Shown here piece after piece: positions 24,001 through 33,376 of a stretch of 64,000 nt of DNA; the first letter of the stretch is position 1; the number at the start of each line of letters is the position of its first letter. The DNA comes from Runella sp. SP2 (GTDB taxonomy: Bacteria; Bacteroidota; Bacteroidia; Cytophagales; Spirosomataceae). A model generated the notes under the pieces. The model was given only the letters and a program-made list of their open reading frames with translations, ran no database searches and was not told where the DNA came from. The position numbers were made by a program, and so were the translations under genes. The stretch covers positions 4,092,001 through 4,156,000 of the forward strand of contig NZ_CP031030.1 of NCBI RefSeq assembly GCF_003711225.1, in the 5' to 3' direction.

Positions 24001-24795
24001 TTATTTAATGCGTAAAACCACAATTCCGCTGTGCTTTTTGACCCGTTGAAGGTAATCTGACAAGGTTTCAGTCGCCAAAATCACTTTTTTAGTTTCGAGC
24101 GAAGCATGCAACAAATACGCTCGGCCGTTGCGTTTTACCACAAATCCTTCGTGGTTAAAATCCAATCCCTCAATGCCCGATGTGATGCCAACGATGTCAC
24201 CGTCTTGTAGTTTTGGTTCAATGCTTTCTACCTCTTTTTTGGGAAGATAATGCCACGATTTGCCTGACAGCTTTGCCTCCACTTCTTGGGTCGTCTGAAA
24301 GTCTTTTTCTTCGGCCAAACCCGCATAAGCCGAGCGGTGCGACGTCATAAAATTGATGGAAGGTTGAATTTTTGTCCCTCCTAATTCTTCCGTCACATCG
24401 TCAAAAAGTCCCTTGGCTTCGCCCTGAATTTTCCATTCCAAAAAATAATGCAAACGCGAACCGTAGCCATCAATGATGCCGTTTCGGTAACGCATTTGCA
24501 CCAATTGATTTTGGAACTGCATGTAAGATTTTTGGTGGTGACGGGCATGAGTTATTGCCAACACCGACTCCACAAAAGTATAACAGTCAAATTCTCGAAG
24601 GTTACACACCAAGTTTTCGGGCGAACGCTCTAGGGTATGCGCTACGTAGGGAGTTCCCACAAAACTTTTAGCCACTGCTATAGCCGTAGCGGTTTTTGTG
24701 GTTCCTTTCTCAACTTGAATTTTTTCCGCAAAAATGGTCTGATTCAAGTCAATAACGACCCATATTCCCAAAAATAAACTCAGTAGCGTCTTCAT
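24001..24795 (-). CDS. DUF1460 cell-wall amidase-like protein
   Basis: 264 residues with a signal peptide (LLSLFLGIWVVIDLNQTIF, then AEK). The family signature is present: KSFVGTPYVAHTLERSPENL, REFDCYTFVESVLAI with the catalytic Cys, and NHEGFVVKRNGRAYLLHAS with the His. DUF1460 is an NlpC/P60-like cysteine amidase family that cleaves muropeptides (a Bacteroides member was structurally characterised as an N-acetylmuramoyl-L-alanine amidase). Secreted, in one transcript with the C-N hydrolase. Confidence 0.88.
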   Translation of the reverse strand: MKTLLSLFLGIWVVIDLNQTIFAEKIQVEKGTTKTATAIAVAKSFVGTPYVAHTLERSPENLVCNLREFDCYTFVESVLAITHARHHQKSYMQFQNQLVQMRYRNGIIDGYGSRLHYFLEWKIQGEAKGLFDDVTEELGGTKIQPSINFMTSHRSAYAGLAEEKDFQTTQEVEAKLSGKSWHYLPKKEVESIEPKLQDGDIVGITSGIEGLDFNHEGFVVKRNGRAYLLHASLETKKVILATETLSDYLQRVKKHSGIVVLRIK

Positions 24796-24842
24796 TTTTT
24801 TGTTTACTATTTGTGCTGTGTTGGGTTTACTGTTCGTGTGGG

Positions 24843-24922
24843 GGGTTGCTCACAACCCGTTTATCGTGCTAAGGGTTGCTCACAACCCGGCTACCTTACA
24901 ATCGTCGGGTTGTGAGCAACCC
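24843..24922. repeat. REP-like palindrome cluster B (three complete copies)
   Basis: GGGTTGCTCACAACCC at 24843-24858 and 24873-24888, GGGTTGTGAGCAACCC at 24907-24922; three decayed halves with CAACCCTC follow to about 24990. Upstream of the DUF1460 gene and downstream of the OsmC gene (minus strand). Confidence 0.8.
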
Positions 24923-24988
24923 TCCACACACAGAAAGCAACCCTCTCCACAAACGTGCGCAACCCTCCACACACACATGAGCAACCCT

Positions 24989-25408
24989 CTATCCCACCTT
25001 CCATTCAAAAGTGATGGCTTGCTCAATGTCTGGATGTAAGCTCAGTGCTACGGGGCAAGTGTACGCCGCTCTCTCCAATTTGGCTTTTTCAGCCTCGCTT
25101 AGCTCCGTGCCTGTGAGCATCGACAGCTTCACTTCTACTTTCGCAATTTTACGCGGAGGCTCCGCCGACATTCCTTTCGTGATTTCCATTTGTGAACCTT
25201 TCAAGTCGATTTCATCACGACGGGCTACAATCCCCATGATGGTCATCATACAGCTTCCCAAAGCAGCCGCCACAAGGTCGGTGGGAGAAAACGCTTCTCC
25301 TTTTCCATTATTGTCGGTGGGAGCATCAGTTATAATAGTAGTACCCGACTGTAAATGAACAGCTTCGGTGCGCAATTCTCCGAGGTAGGTGGTTTGTACG
25401 GTTGGCAT
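24989..25408 (-). CDS. OsmC family peroxide-resistance-like protein
   Basis: 139 residues. The two redox cysteines of the OsmC/Ohr fold are seen: VAAALGSCMMTIM (Cys about 53) and AAYTCPVALSLHPDI (Cys about 118). PTDLVAAALGSC is a family signature, the second Cys being in the CPVA motif. OsmC proteins reduce organic hydroperoxides or act as thiol-dependent regulators' partners. No regulator is next to it. Separated from the DUF1460 gene by the palindrome cluster; divergent from the gene at 25596. Confidence 0.88.
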   Translation of the reverse strand: MPTVQTTYLGELRTEAVHLQSGTTIITDAPTDNNGKGEAFSPTDLVAAALGSCMMTIMGIVARRDEIDLKGSQMEITKGMSAEPPRKIAKVEVKLSMLTGTELSEAEKAKLERAAYTCPVALSLHPDIEQAITFEWKVG

Positions 25409-25556
25409 TGTTATCTAGTTATAAGGTGTATTGATGTGCAATTTACGGTTTATGAAAAAAATCTGAACCACTCGTACCCGAAAATAGTTTATCTTGCACA
25501 CTTACAAACGCAACTTTTTTATACCTTTTCACGTAAGTTAACTTGACTATAACAGG

Positions 25557-25564
25557 TATTTTTG
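25557..25564 (+). promoter_or_regulatory. -7 element TATTTTTG
   Basis: TAnnTTTG match 32 bases before the ATG at 25596, in the 187-base gap between OsmC and the operon that ends with lipA. Confidence 0.45.
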
Positions 25565-25595
25565 GTAGGTTTAAGTAAAATTTTTGGAAAGTCAG

Positions 25596-26357
25596 ATGAA
25601 AGCTGTTTCGACCATAACCATCGCTTTGCTCTTGCTTGTACAAGCTGCATGGAGCCAACAACGCCGTACTAAAACCAATGCCGAAGAAGACGGCGAAGAA
25701 GAGTACAGTTCCATTACTACCTATGGAGTAACCACAAACACTAACTCAGGTTTGTTGGGTGGTTTTGTGTTTCGTCATTCTTCTCAAATCGACAAAGAGC
25801 TTTTTGGTCGCCATCAATACCGCTATTTAGGTCTTGAGCTTGTCAATGTTCGTCACCCGAAAGAATTGTCGCAGTCAAGCAATACAGGCGCACGTTTCAC
25901 GCCTGGCAAACAGAACTATCTTTTTGTCTTACGTCCACAATATGGTCGTGAAATTATCTTGTCGAATCGCAACAACGACGAAGGAATTTCTATTAACGGT
26001 ATTCTTGCCGCGGGTGTGTCACTCGGTATTTTGAAGCCCTATTATATCCAGTACCAAGTCCGTCCTGGCGTAGTTCGTACTGAAGCTTATGACCCCCTCA
26101 AACATACCGATTTGGGCAACATCCTTGGTTCAGGTAATATTCTTCAAGGCTTAGGTAATTCTACAATTATTCCTGGTATCAACGCCAAACTTGGCTTTAG
26201 TTTTGAGTTAAGCGCCTTCCGTAGCAACCTCACAGGCGTAGAAATTGGCTTCTTAACTGAGCTTTTTGGGAAAGCTCCCGTCATCATTCCTTTTGCCGAA
26301 AACCGTAGCTTATTTACCTCGGGCTACGTGACGTTGTTTTTTGGAAATAAAAAATGA
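25596..26357 (+). CDS. secreted protein of unknown function, first gene of lipA operon
   Basis: 253 residues from ATG 25596 (an in-frame ATG-like start at 25584 adds four residues). Signal peptide MKAVSTITIALLLLVQAAWS, then Q. The mature protein has beta-type strands, for instance YRYLGLELVNVRHPK and YLFVLRPQYGREIIL, and ends VTLFFGNKK, which suggests an outer membrane or periplasmic barrel-type protein. I do not recognise the family. Its stop overlaps the next ATG by four bases (ATGA), so the two are translationally coupled. Confidence 0.6.
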   Translation: MKAVSTITIALLLLVQAAWSQQRRTKTNAEEDGEEEYSSITTYGVTTNTNSGLLGGFVFRHSSQIDKELFGRHQYRYLGLELVNVRHPKELSQSSNTGARFTPGKQNYLFVLRPQYGREIILSNRNNDEGISINGILAAGVSLGILKPYYIQYQVRPGVVRTEAYDPLKHTDLGNILGSGNILQGLGNSTIIPGINAKLGFSFELSAFRSNLTGVEIGFLTELFGKAPVIIPFAENRSLFTSGYVTLFFGNKK

Positions 26358-27400
26358 AGTCCCTGTTTCAGAACGCTTTACTCTTTTTATTCTCTTGCAT
26401 CGTCACTTTAGGGATTGTTGAAATGGGCATGAGGTTCTTTGCCAAAAAGGGCCTCAGTTACCTCCAATCTGATTCGTATTTGGGCTGGATTACCCAACGA
26501 AACGTCCGCTATGAGCTTACCAAAGTAGATGGCTGCGGGCAGCCCTATTCGCTTTCTTACACCACCAATCAAGACGGTTTTCGTCGGTTTGGTGATACAG
26601 CATCTACCCGTCCCAAAGTCCTTTTTATCGGCGACTCTTTCACCCAAGCCATTGATGCTTCCAATGATAGCACCTATTTTTCGCTCTTAGGAAAACAACT
26701 CTCTTTTGAAGTATTTGCCAACGGCACGGGCGGGCACGGCACGCTTCAAGAAGCCATGCAACTCGAACAAGTCATTGGCAAAATCAATCCCGACGTAGTA
26801 GTTCTTCAATTTTGCGAAAACGACTTTATCAATAACAGTTTTGACCTAGAAAAAGCGAGTATTTACCATAACAACCAACAGCGACGGCCCTATCTCAACC
26901 TCCAAGGAAAGATTTATTATGCCAATCCCGTTCAAAACTCCCTTGCCCGTTTTTTGGTCAATCACTCCAAGCTGCTTTCGTTCTTACTTCCTAAAATAAA
27001 GATTTTGCTCGAAGGCTCGCTCTCTCAAAAATCCGCTAATCAGGCTCAACATGAGGCATTTAACCCAAAACATTACCTTCAAGCAGAAAAAATAACTGAC
27101 TTAGGCATTCAAAAAATTAAGTTAATTTGTAAAAAAAACAATGCCACACTCGTTAGCTTTCCCGTGGATGCACCGCTGCTTCGTCCCACCCAATCAAAAA
27201 CACCCTACGAAGTCTTGATGCAACAAAATGGAATTGAGATACTTGGCAACGTACCAGAAGCGATTGCGAAACTAGAACGCGCTGGAATTTGTTGTCGAGC
27301 CAAGGATGAGGCGCATTGGAACCACCTCGGGCACCGAGTATGTGCCCAAGCCTTAATGAACCGTTTACAATTCGTGATAAATCACGCAAAAAAGCAATGA
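26354..27400 (+). CDS. SGNH/GDSL-type hydrolase with N-terminal anchor
   Basis: 348 residues. A hydrophobic N-terminus ([19 protein letters not shown]) acts as a membrane anchor or uncleaved signal. SGNH blocks are in order: Ser in FIGDSFTQA, Gly and Asn-containing blocks GGHG and FCENDF, and the Asp-x-x-His type ending EAHWNHLGH. This is the DUF459/AlgX-like group of anchored acyl-esterases. Substrate unknown, possibly a surface polysaccharide or lipid. ATGA overlaps join it to both neighbours. Confidence 0.8.
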   Translation: MKSLFQNALLFLFSCIVTLGIVEMGMRFFAKKGLSYLQSDSYLGWITQRNVRYELTKVDGCGQPYSLSYTTNQDGFRRFGDTASTRPKVLFIGDSFTQAIDASNDSTYFSLLGKQLSFEVFANGTGGHGTLQEAMQLEQVIGKINPDVVVLQFCENDFINNSFDLEKASIYHNNQQRRPYLNLQGKIYYANPVQNSLARFLVNHSKLLSFLLPKIKILLEGSLSQKSANQAQHEAFNPKHYLQAEKITDLGIQKIKLICKKNNATLVSFPVDAPLLRPTQSKTPYEVLMQQNGIEILGNVPEAIAKLERAGICCRAKDEAHWNHLGHRVCAQALMNRLQFVINHAKKQ

Positions 27401-28275
27401 TAGAACTTCCTGTTATCGCATCTGAGCGTAAAAAACGCCCCGATTGGCTAAGAGTTAAACTTCCGACTGGGCCAGAATACCGTAAAGTTCGGACGATTGT
27501 TGATACCAATAAGCTCCATACCATTTGTGAAAGTGGAAACTGCCCCAACATGGGCGAATGCTGGGGCGAAGGTACCGCTACGTTTATGATTTTGGGTAAT
27601 GTCTGTACACGCAGTTGCTCGTTTTGTGCCGTAGCTACGGGCCGTCCCAACGAATATGATGCCGACGAACCGCGCCGCGTAGCAGAAGCCATCAAAACGA
27701 TGGGCGTAAAACATGCCGTTATTACGTCGGTCAACCGCGATGAGTTGAAAGACCGTGGCGCCGAAATTTGGTACCAAACCGTCGTTTTGACCAAAGAACT
27801 CAGCCCCGCTACCACCATCGAAACCCTCATTCCAGATACCAAAAGCAACTGGGAAGCGCTTGAGCGCATGATTTCGGCAGGACAAGAAGTGGTGTCGCAC
27901 AACGTAGAAACTGTGGCTCGGTTGTACCGTGCCGTACGTCCACAGGCCAAATACGAACGTAGTTTGGAACAAATCAAACGTACCAAAGCCTACGGAAAAC
28001 GTACCAAATCGGGCATCATGCTTGGCTTGGGCGAAACCCAAGACGAAATGTTTAAAGCCATGGACGACTTAGTCGCGCACGGCTTAGACGTTCTTACGCT
28101 GGGTCAGTATTTGCAACCGACCAAAATGCACCATGAAGTGATTGAGTGGATTCACCCTGATACCTTTGCGATGTACCGCGAAGAAGGGCTCAAACGGGGC
28201 TTAAAATACGTGGAATCAGGGCCGCTGGTGCGTTCGAGCTACCACTCTGAACGCCACGTCAACGTGCCGATTTAA
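27397..28275 (+). CDS. lipA: lipoyl synthase
   Basis: 292 residues from ATG 27397. The two iron-sulphur clusters are obvious: the auxiliary cluster motif [12 protein letters not shown] and the radical SAM motif CTRSCSFC. LipA inserts two sulphur atoms into octanoyl groups on lipoyl domains of 2-oxoacid dehydrogenases. The C-terminal YFPSY-type tail is seen as [18 protein letters not shown], which closes the active site. It is the last gene of a three-gene, overlapped unit with the SGNH hydrolase, which is not a usual partner of lipA. Confidence 0.97.
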   Translation: MIELPVIASERKKRPDWLRVKLPTGPEYRKVRTIVDTNKLHTICESGNCPNMGECWGEGTATFMILGNVCTRSCSFCAVATGRPNEYDADEPRRVAEAIKTMGVKHAVITSVNRDELKDRGAEIWYQTVVLTKELSPATTIETLIPDTKSNWEALERMISAGQEVVSHNVETVARLYRAVRPQAKYERSLEQIKRTKAYGKRTKSGIMLGLGETQDEMFKAMDDLVAHGLDVLTLGQYLQPTKMHHEVIEWIHPDTFAMYREEGLKRGLKYVESGPLVRSSYHSERHVNVPI

Positions 28276-28304
28276 AACTCGAAGGCCACTATGAATAATA
28301 GTAC

Positions 28305-29462
28305 ATGCAAAACTACGACTTCATCATCGCAGGAGGGGGATTAGCAGGACTTAGTTTGGCCTATTACATGAACCAAACGGTACTGCGCGATAAATCCATC
28401 CTCATTATTGACCAAGACACCAAGTCCCAGAATGATCGGACTTGGTGTTATTGGGAAAAAGACCCTCAAAGTCCGTTTGATTCGATTGTGCATCGCCAGT
28501 GGAATCAAGTGTATTTTCATGGAACAAATTTTTCGTCGGCGCTTGAGCTTGGGCCTTATTCCTACAAATGGCTGCGGGGGATTGATTTTTATACGTTTGT
28601 CAAAACCGATTTAGCCAAAAACCCCAACATTACTTTTGTTCAAGAACGCATCGAACGAATCAAAGACACGCCTAACGGTGGTTTTATCATCACTGAAAAT
28701 AACCAATACCTCGGTGGCTACGTCTTCGACAGCACCTATTCGTTGAAGCTCAATTTACCCGATTGCCATAACCTGCTGCAACATTTTAAAGGTTGGGAAA
28801 TCGAAACTGACGTGCCAGTTTTCGACCCTAACTGCCCCGTGATGATGGATTATCGGGTGGAACAACGCGGCCTCGGTGTACGGTTTATGTATGTGTTGCC
28901 CGAAAGTCCAACGCGGGCAATGGTCGAATACACCATTTTTTCAGACAAACTTCTCCCCACAGCCGAATACGACGCCGAACTTCATGCTTACATCAAGGAG
29001 TTCCTAAAAATCAGCGATTTTCGGATTGAACACGAAGAATTTGGTGTCATTCCAATGACCGACGAACCTACGCCTTCGCTGGAGGGAGAACATGTTTTTC
29101 GCATTGGTACGGGAGGAGGCTACGTCAAAGCTTCGACGGGCTATGCGTTTCAGCGTACGCAGCGATTTACGCGTGAATTGGTCAAAAATTTGGTCACCAT
29201 TGGAAAACCTCTTCCCCCAAAACGCTCCCTCAAAAAACGCTTTAAAGACCTGCTTGACAGCACCTTGCTAAACGTTCTTCTCAAAAGCCGTGCTTCGGGC
29301 AAAGAGGTATTTACCGCGCTTTATCAGAAAAATCCTACGCCGCGCTTATTTGCTTTTCTGGATGAAGACACTTCGCTCATGGACGATTTAAAAATCATGT
29401 CAACCGTTCCACTAAGTGCTTTTACCAAAGGCATCTTTGATGTTCTACGCAAAAAAATCTAA
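28305..29462 (+). CDS. crtY: lycopene cyclase (CrtY-type)
   Basis: 385 residues. FAD-binding loop IIAGGGLAGLSLAY at residue 8 and the cyclase signature region NDRTWCYWEKD; the second motif RFMYVLP matches the F-x-Y-x-x-P region used to identify this group. It converts lycopene to beta- or gamma-carotene by ring closure at the end groups. Presence of this gene suggests a pigmented species; no other carotenoid gene (crtB, crtI) is in the window, so the pathway is split. A shared promoter with the upstream lipA cannot be excluded (gap 29 bases). Confidence 0.88.
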   Translation: MQNYDFIIAGGGLAGLSLAYYMNQTVLRDKSILIIDQDTKSQNDRTWCYWEKDPQSPFDSIVHRQWNQVYFHGTNFSSALELGPYSYKWLRGIDFYTFVKTDLAKNPNITFVQERIERIKDTPNGGFIITENNQYLGGYVFDSTYSLKLNLPDCHNLLQHFKGWEIETDVPVFDPNCPVMMDYRVEQRGLGVRFMYVLPESPTRAMVEYTIFSDKLLPTAEYDAELHAYIKEFLKISDFRIEHEEFGVIPMTDEPTPSLEGEHVFRIGTGGGYVKASTGYAFQRTQRFTRELVKNLVTIGKPLPPKRSLKKRFKDLLDSTLLNVLLKSRASGKEVFTALYQKNPTPRLFAFLDEDTSLMDDLKIMSTVPLSAFTKGIFDVLRKKI

Positions 29463-29498
29463 GCGGGAAGCTTCAACCAACCTATCATCTGGTAAATT

Positions 29499-30377
29499 AT
29501 GTCAAACATCCGTTTAATCATAGAAGAACGAGCAGCCAGCATTGGCAACTTTATGGTAGGGCGGCTACTTCCTTTTCGCCAAAAAAGGTCGGTGGGGCCG
29601 TTTGTGTTTATTGACCACATGGGCCCCGTAAAAATGAGTGAGCGGGAAAATATGGATGTTTTACCTCACCCACATATTGGGCTTTCTACCCTAACTTTTT
29701 TATTTGAAGGAGCGATCCTCCACCGCGATAGTATTGGTAGTGAACTAGAAATACAACCTGGTGCAGTCAATTGGATGACGGCAGGCAGTGGGGTTGTGCA
29801 TTCTGAGAGAACACCAGAACGGCTAAGAAATTCCTCCAAAAGTCTTCACGGTTTACAGATTTGGGTGGCTTTACCAAAAGAGTTGGAAGAAATATCACCT
29901 TCCTTTACCCACATTCCTGCCGAAGATATACCGCATTGGGAAGATGGCAATTTGTCATTTAAGCTAATTGCAGGCGAAGTATTTGGGCACACTTCGCCTG
30001 TTCCTGTTCATAGCCCTCTTTATTTTATTGAGATAAAAAGTAAAGAAGCAGCCCGTGTCAGCCTTGGCGATATACTTTATGGCGAAAGCGCTTTGTATAT
30101 CCTTGATGGCTCCATTTCAAGCGAAGGAAATGTGTATGAACCAAAACAAATATTGATTGCCAAAGACACAAAACTTTGCACATTTAATATGGCTGCAAAT
30201 TCTACAGTCTATATTTTTGGCGGAGAAGCATTTCCTGAGGAAAGATTTATTGATTGGAACTTCGTCTCATCAAGAAAAGAGCGATTGGCGCAAGCAAAGC
30301 AGGATTGGAAAAATCAAACTTTCCCTAAGATCTCGGGCGAAACTGACTTTGTTCCTTATCCAACATTTAAAATTTAA
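29499..30377 (+). CDS. pirin family protein, long type
   Basis: 292 residues. The pirin site PHPHIGLSTLTFLFEG and MTAGSGVVHSER are present, with a C-terminal pirin_C region through YIFGGEAFPE and a final segment. It is a different subtype from the copy at 15248 (about 30 percent alike by eye), as the N-terminal GNFMVGRLLPF start is absent there. Iron-binding cupin; either quercetinase-like or a redox-sensing regulatory partner. It is followed by a GNAT pseudogene. Confidence 0.85.
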   Translation: MSNIRLIIEERAASIGNFMVGRLLPFRQKRSVGPFVFIDHMGPVKMSERENMDVLPHPHIGLSTLTFLFEGAILHRDSIGSELEIQPGAVNWMTAGSGVVHSERTPERLRNSSKSLHGLQIWVALPKELEEISPSFTHIPAEDIPHWEDGNLSFKLIAGEVFGHTSPVPVHSPLYFIEIKSKEAARVSLGDILYGESALYILDGSISSEGNVYEPKQILIAKDTKLCTFNMAANSTVYIFGGEAFPEERFIDWNFVSSRKERLAQAKQDWKNQTFPKISGETDFVPYPTFKI

Positions 30378-30391
30378 AAAACAATTCGACC

Positions 30392-30546
30392 ATGACTATT
30401 GAACAATTTAACAGAGAATCCAAAGGATTTTTTAAAGCATCGGAAGATGGCAAAGAGGCTGGTAGAAAAACTTAAAGATCATCCCTTTATGTCCGTTTGC
30501 CAAAAGTGTTTTTGACAAGAAAGAGGAGATAAGGGATGTTCTCTAG
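30392..30546 (+). pseudogene. remnant of a small GNAT acetyltransferase (internal deletion)
   Basis: ATG 30392 opens a frame that reads MTIEQFNRESKGFFKASEDG then KEAGRKT and stop; about 20 bases later a second frame reads LKIIPLCPFAKSVFDKKEEI, then RDVL and stop at 30544-30546. These are the start and end of the short Acetyltransf_CG/YidJ-type GNAT proteins (about 95 residues), whose central acetyl-CoA loop is missing. About 35 to 40 codons were lost and the frame changed, so no protein can be made. Confidence 0.75.
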
Positions 30547-30563
30547 TAAATGAGGTATAAAAC

Positions 30564-31277
30564 CTAAGCAGGATTAGCCGCCGCATCCACCCACAAATGG
30601 CTATTAGCGTGCAGTTTTAAGGCCGAAGCGGGTAGGTTTTCGCCTACGGGTTCGTTGAGGACGCGCTCAATAATGGCTTTTTTCTTCGCACCGTTGGCAA
30701 TGACAATGGCTACTTTTGCCTCCAACACATGGCGCAGTCCCACCGTAATTCCTTGGGTTAATGGAGTGTTTGACTCAAAATATTTTTGCCCCACCGAAGC
30801 CGTTACCTCCTCTAAATCAGACACGTGCGCATAGGTATCAAACGACGTTCCAGGCTCGTTTAAACCTAAATGCCCGTTCATTCCAATTCCTACCATAATC
30901 ACATCCAAGCCACCACGGCTTGCGATAAATTCATTGACGCGGTCGCATTCAGCGGTCAAATCATCGGTGAGGCTATCAAAAAACGAAACGCGCTCGGCAG
31001 GTATGCCAAGAGGTTTAATCAACGGCCCGTCAATATACGAGCGGCAACTCCCAGGGTTGTCGGGTGAGATACCCACCCATTCGTCCAAACCCACAAAAGT
31101 CGCTTGGTCAAAATCGCCAGGCTGGGCTTTGGCTACAATTTTTTGGAAAGTCAACAACGGTGTTTCGCCCGAGGCCACACAAATCGTCGCCGTCGGTTTT
31201 TGGCGAACATAGTTCAAAATAAACTCAGAGGCGTGTTCTGAAAGGGCTTCGTAATCGTCAAATACGTGGTAATTCAT
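30564..31277 (-). CDS. nagB: glucosamine-6-phosphate deaminase family protein
   Basis: 237 residues of the NagB/SOL fold. CVASGETPLLTFQ near residue 35, the GLDEWVG motif with the catalytic Asp region and VGIGMNGHLGLNEPG with the catalytic His. It converts glucosamine 6-phosphate to fructose 6-phosphate and ammonia; a 6-phosphogluconolactonase-like relative is possible but the NGHLGLNEP motif favours NagB. The start overlaps the next upstream gene by 20 bases on the same strand. Confidence 0.85.
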   Translation of the reverse strand: MNYHVFDDYEALSEHASEFILNYVRQKPTATICVASGETPLLTFQKIVAKAQPGDFDQATFVGLDEWVGISPDNPGSCRSYIDGPLIKPLGIPAERVSFFDSLTDDLTAECDRVNEFIASRGGLDVIMVGIGMNGHLGLNEPGTSFDTYAHVSDLEEVTASVGQKYFESNTPLTQGITVGLRHVLEAKVAIVIANGAKKKAIIERVLNEPVGENLPASALKLHANSHLWVDAAANPA

Positions 31278-31986
31278 GCGTTCTTTTTTCTAATTCAGTG
31301 ATGAGTTGTTGGATGTGTTGGGGCGAAAATAGCTTTATTTTTCCTTTGTTTTGTTCGTTTCTGGGCAAATCAAAAAGTACAATCACTTCTTGTTCGGACG
31401 TTGTGACATGGCGACTGTATTTTTGCTCTTTAAACTGCCTAGCCCGTTCAGAATTGAGCATGACTGCCACTCGAAACGTTTTATTGAGGTACGTTAAAGT
31501 CAGATCTACTCCGTTGAAATAGTCGTCGCGCAAGGAATATTTCACCTCTTGAAACCGCCCTGATTCTTGGCAAAGTACAAAAAAATGAAAATCCCGAATC
31601 AGCGACGGAAAACTGCGCAACAACCTTGCTTTCACCGCATCGGCGTTGTAAATACGCCACGTCCCTTTCCGAAAATAGTGAATCCGAGTTTCGTCCAGTA
31701 CCCCGAAATGTGCGCTTAGGTACTGCGTCCACAGTTCTTGCTCGGTAGGAAGTTGCCCTTTGAAGAACAAAAACTTATAAAACGCTAACGCAAAAGGCGG
31801 CAACTTTGCCTTTTCTACCTCTGCATCGCGCACAAGATTTTCGCCCGAATAGTTCAACGTTGCTACTTGCTGCTCAATCAACCCCGACGTCCACGTAATT
31901 TTCCGCTCATAAAGCACACTTTCTTTTTCTAATCGAATTTCGACCGTGGTGCCGTCGGCAAAAGTTTCGGGGAGCGGGTATTGCAT
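31258..31986 (-). CDS. protein of unknown function upstream of nagB
   Basis: 242 residues, no signal peptide, no membrane segment. I do not recognise it. Visible features are a central basic block (ARLLRSFPSLIRDFHFFVL), a strand-rich part and a Lys/Glu-rich C-terminus (LITELEKRTHELPRI). It ends 20 bases inside the nagB start, so the two are co-transcribed and perhaps co-translated. A role linked to amino-sugar use is possible only by position. Confidence 0.55.
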   Translation of the reverse strand: MQYPLPETFADGTTVEIRLEKESVLYERKITWTSGLIEQQVATLNYSGENLVRDAEVEKAKLPPFALAFYKFLFFKGQLPTEQELWTQYLSAHFGVLDETRIHYFRKGTWRIYNADAVKARLLRSFPSLIRDFHFFVLCQESGRFQEVKYSLRDDYFNGVDLTLTYLNKTFRVAVMLNSERARQFKEQKYSRHVTTSEQEVIVLFDLPRNEQNKGKIKLFSPQHIQQLITELEKRTHELPRI

Positions 31987-32028
31987 AGGACTGAATGTTT
32001 AGCGTCTCTGACGCAAACTGCGAAACTA

Positions 32029-33180
32029 TTACTTCAATCCAAAGAAGACGCGCAAAATTTTTATTCGCTTGATAATCAACCAATAAAGCCCTATACTAAT
32101 AAGTAAAGACAACGTACTTACCAAAAGAAAACCAAGCCAAACGCCGATGTTATACTTTAGGATATAAAAACCAACGACGACAATGACGGTTTGGTGCAAG
32201 ATGTAAAAAGGATAAACCGCCTCGTTGAGTTGGCTGAGCGCAGGATGCGGGCGGTTGAGGTATTGATAGCCGTAGGCGACAGTCGCTACGACCGAAAACC
32301 ACGTCAAACAAAAAGCATTGATGTCCCAAACAACGTCGTACCAAGTCACATCGTCCCACTCAGGATAAACGAATCTACGTAAGATGTATAAAGTATATAA
32401 AACAATCGTCGAAAGTAGCGTAGCACGGCCATACATACGACGTTGGCGCGCCATTTCTTCCCAAAGTACCCGCCGACTTACCAACAAATACCCACCCCAA
32501 AATAGCAATAAATTAAACGTAAAATACGCCCAATCGTCCACCAGTGCGTGAGTTTCGTCGGGGAAATACGGTTTGAGCGCCACTTGACTCACAATCAACA
32601 CCAATGCGTAGCCCAATGCACCGCCTTTGTAAGAAACCCATTTTTCGATCGTCTGACCAAAACGTTCGCCTTGGGGAGTTTTTAACCAATGAAATAAAGG
32701 AATGCTACCAAGAGAATACAAAAACAAATAGGCAACAAACCATAAGTGATGCCAGCTAAAACTTCCTTTGGGATAGGCAACAAAGTCAAATACGGTTCGA
32801 TAAAAATCGGCGTAAGAAGCAAAGTGAATTCCGTTAAAAATTCGTTCGTAATAAATTTGGGGAGGCACAACGACGAACATCCCAAAAACGAGCGGTATAA
32901 ACAATCGCTTTACTCGCTCAGACGCATACCCACCCAACGAACGCGTACGAAGAGCAAAGTAAGTACCCGCACCCGAAATAAAAAACAACAGTGGCATCCG
33001 CCAATAATGCAACCAAATCATCACCCAGCGCATGACTTCGCTTTTTTCGGTGCTTTTGATGTGCCAATCCCAAGGCACGTAAATCATCCCGACGTGGTAA
33101 TAGAGCAAAATAATGATACAAATAACCCGCAGCCAATCGAGGTCATAGCGGCGGAGTGAAGAAGATGAGGGTGTTTTCAT
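32029..33180 (-). CDS. acyltransferase 3 family membrane protein
   Basis: 383 residues with about ten hydrophobic segments. The start RRYDLDWLRVICIIILLYYH has the conserved D-x-L-R plus His of family 3 acyltransferases, and the second block FFISGAGTYFALRTRS (with RVKRLFIPL) is the R-x-x-R type loop. Such proteins move acyl groups (acetyl, succinyl) onto cell-surface or periplasmic sugars across the membrane. The acceptor is unknown. It ends 42 bases before the start of the gene at 31986, so the three minus-strand genes may form one operon. Confidence 0.85.
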   Translation of the reverse strand: MKTPSSSSLRRYDLDWLRVICIIILLYYHVGMIYVPWDWHIKSTEKSEVMRWVMIWLHYWRMPLLFFISGAGTYFALRTRSLGGYASERVKRLFIPLVFGMFVVVPPQIYYERIFNGIHFASYADFYRTVFDFVAYPKGSFSWHHLWFVAYLFLYSLGSIPLFHWLKTPQGERFGQTIEKWVSYKGGALGYALVLIVSQVALKPYFPDETHALVDDWAYFTFNLLLFWGGYLLVSRRVLWEEMARQRRMYGRATLLSTIVLYTLYILRRFVYPEWDDVTWYDVVWDINAFCLTWFSVVATVAYGYQYLNRPHPALSQLNEAVYPFYILHQTVIVVVGFYILKYNIGVWLGFLLVSTLSLLISIGLYWLIIKRIKILRVFFGLK

Positions 33181-33310
33181 AGATGTTTATTTTTGGGACA
33201 AAACAACCTCATTCCGCCCATATCCTCCCTATTTGCCGTTAAAATCGAAGTTCGTTCTTATCGGGAAGTATGAAAACCCGTAAATCCTGACCAATATTAG
33301 CCCCCAAAAC

Positions 33311-33353
33311 TGACTTTGGTCATATCCTTCCGCTCGGTTGTGTTGCATTTTTG
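33311..33353 (+). promoter_or_regulatory. TGAC-N4-GTCA site and -7 element of the ccoI promoter
   Basis: TGACTTTGGTCA at 33311-33322, a perfect palindrome in its halves, preceded by CAAAAC. A -7 element CATTTTTG at 33346-33353 begins 29.5 bases from the palindrome centre. The start codon is at 33377. The same word TTGCATTTTTG and the same distance occur before hemN. Confidence 0.75.
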
Positions 33354-33376
33354 ACTAATTACAAAATGCCCATCCT

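Noticed and set aside
24923-24988. Further complete palindromes after cluster B
   Set aside because: Only single CAACCCTC halves remain, so they are listed as decayed copies and not counted.
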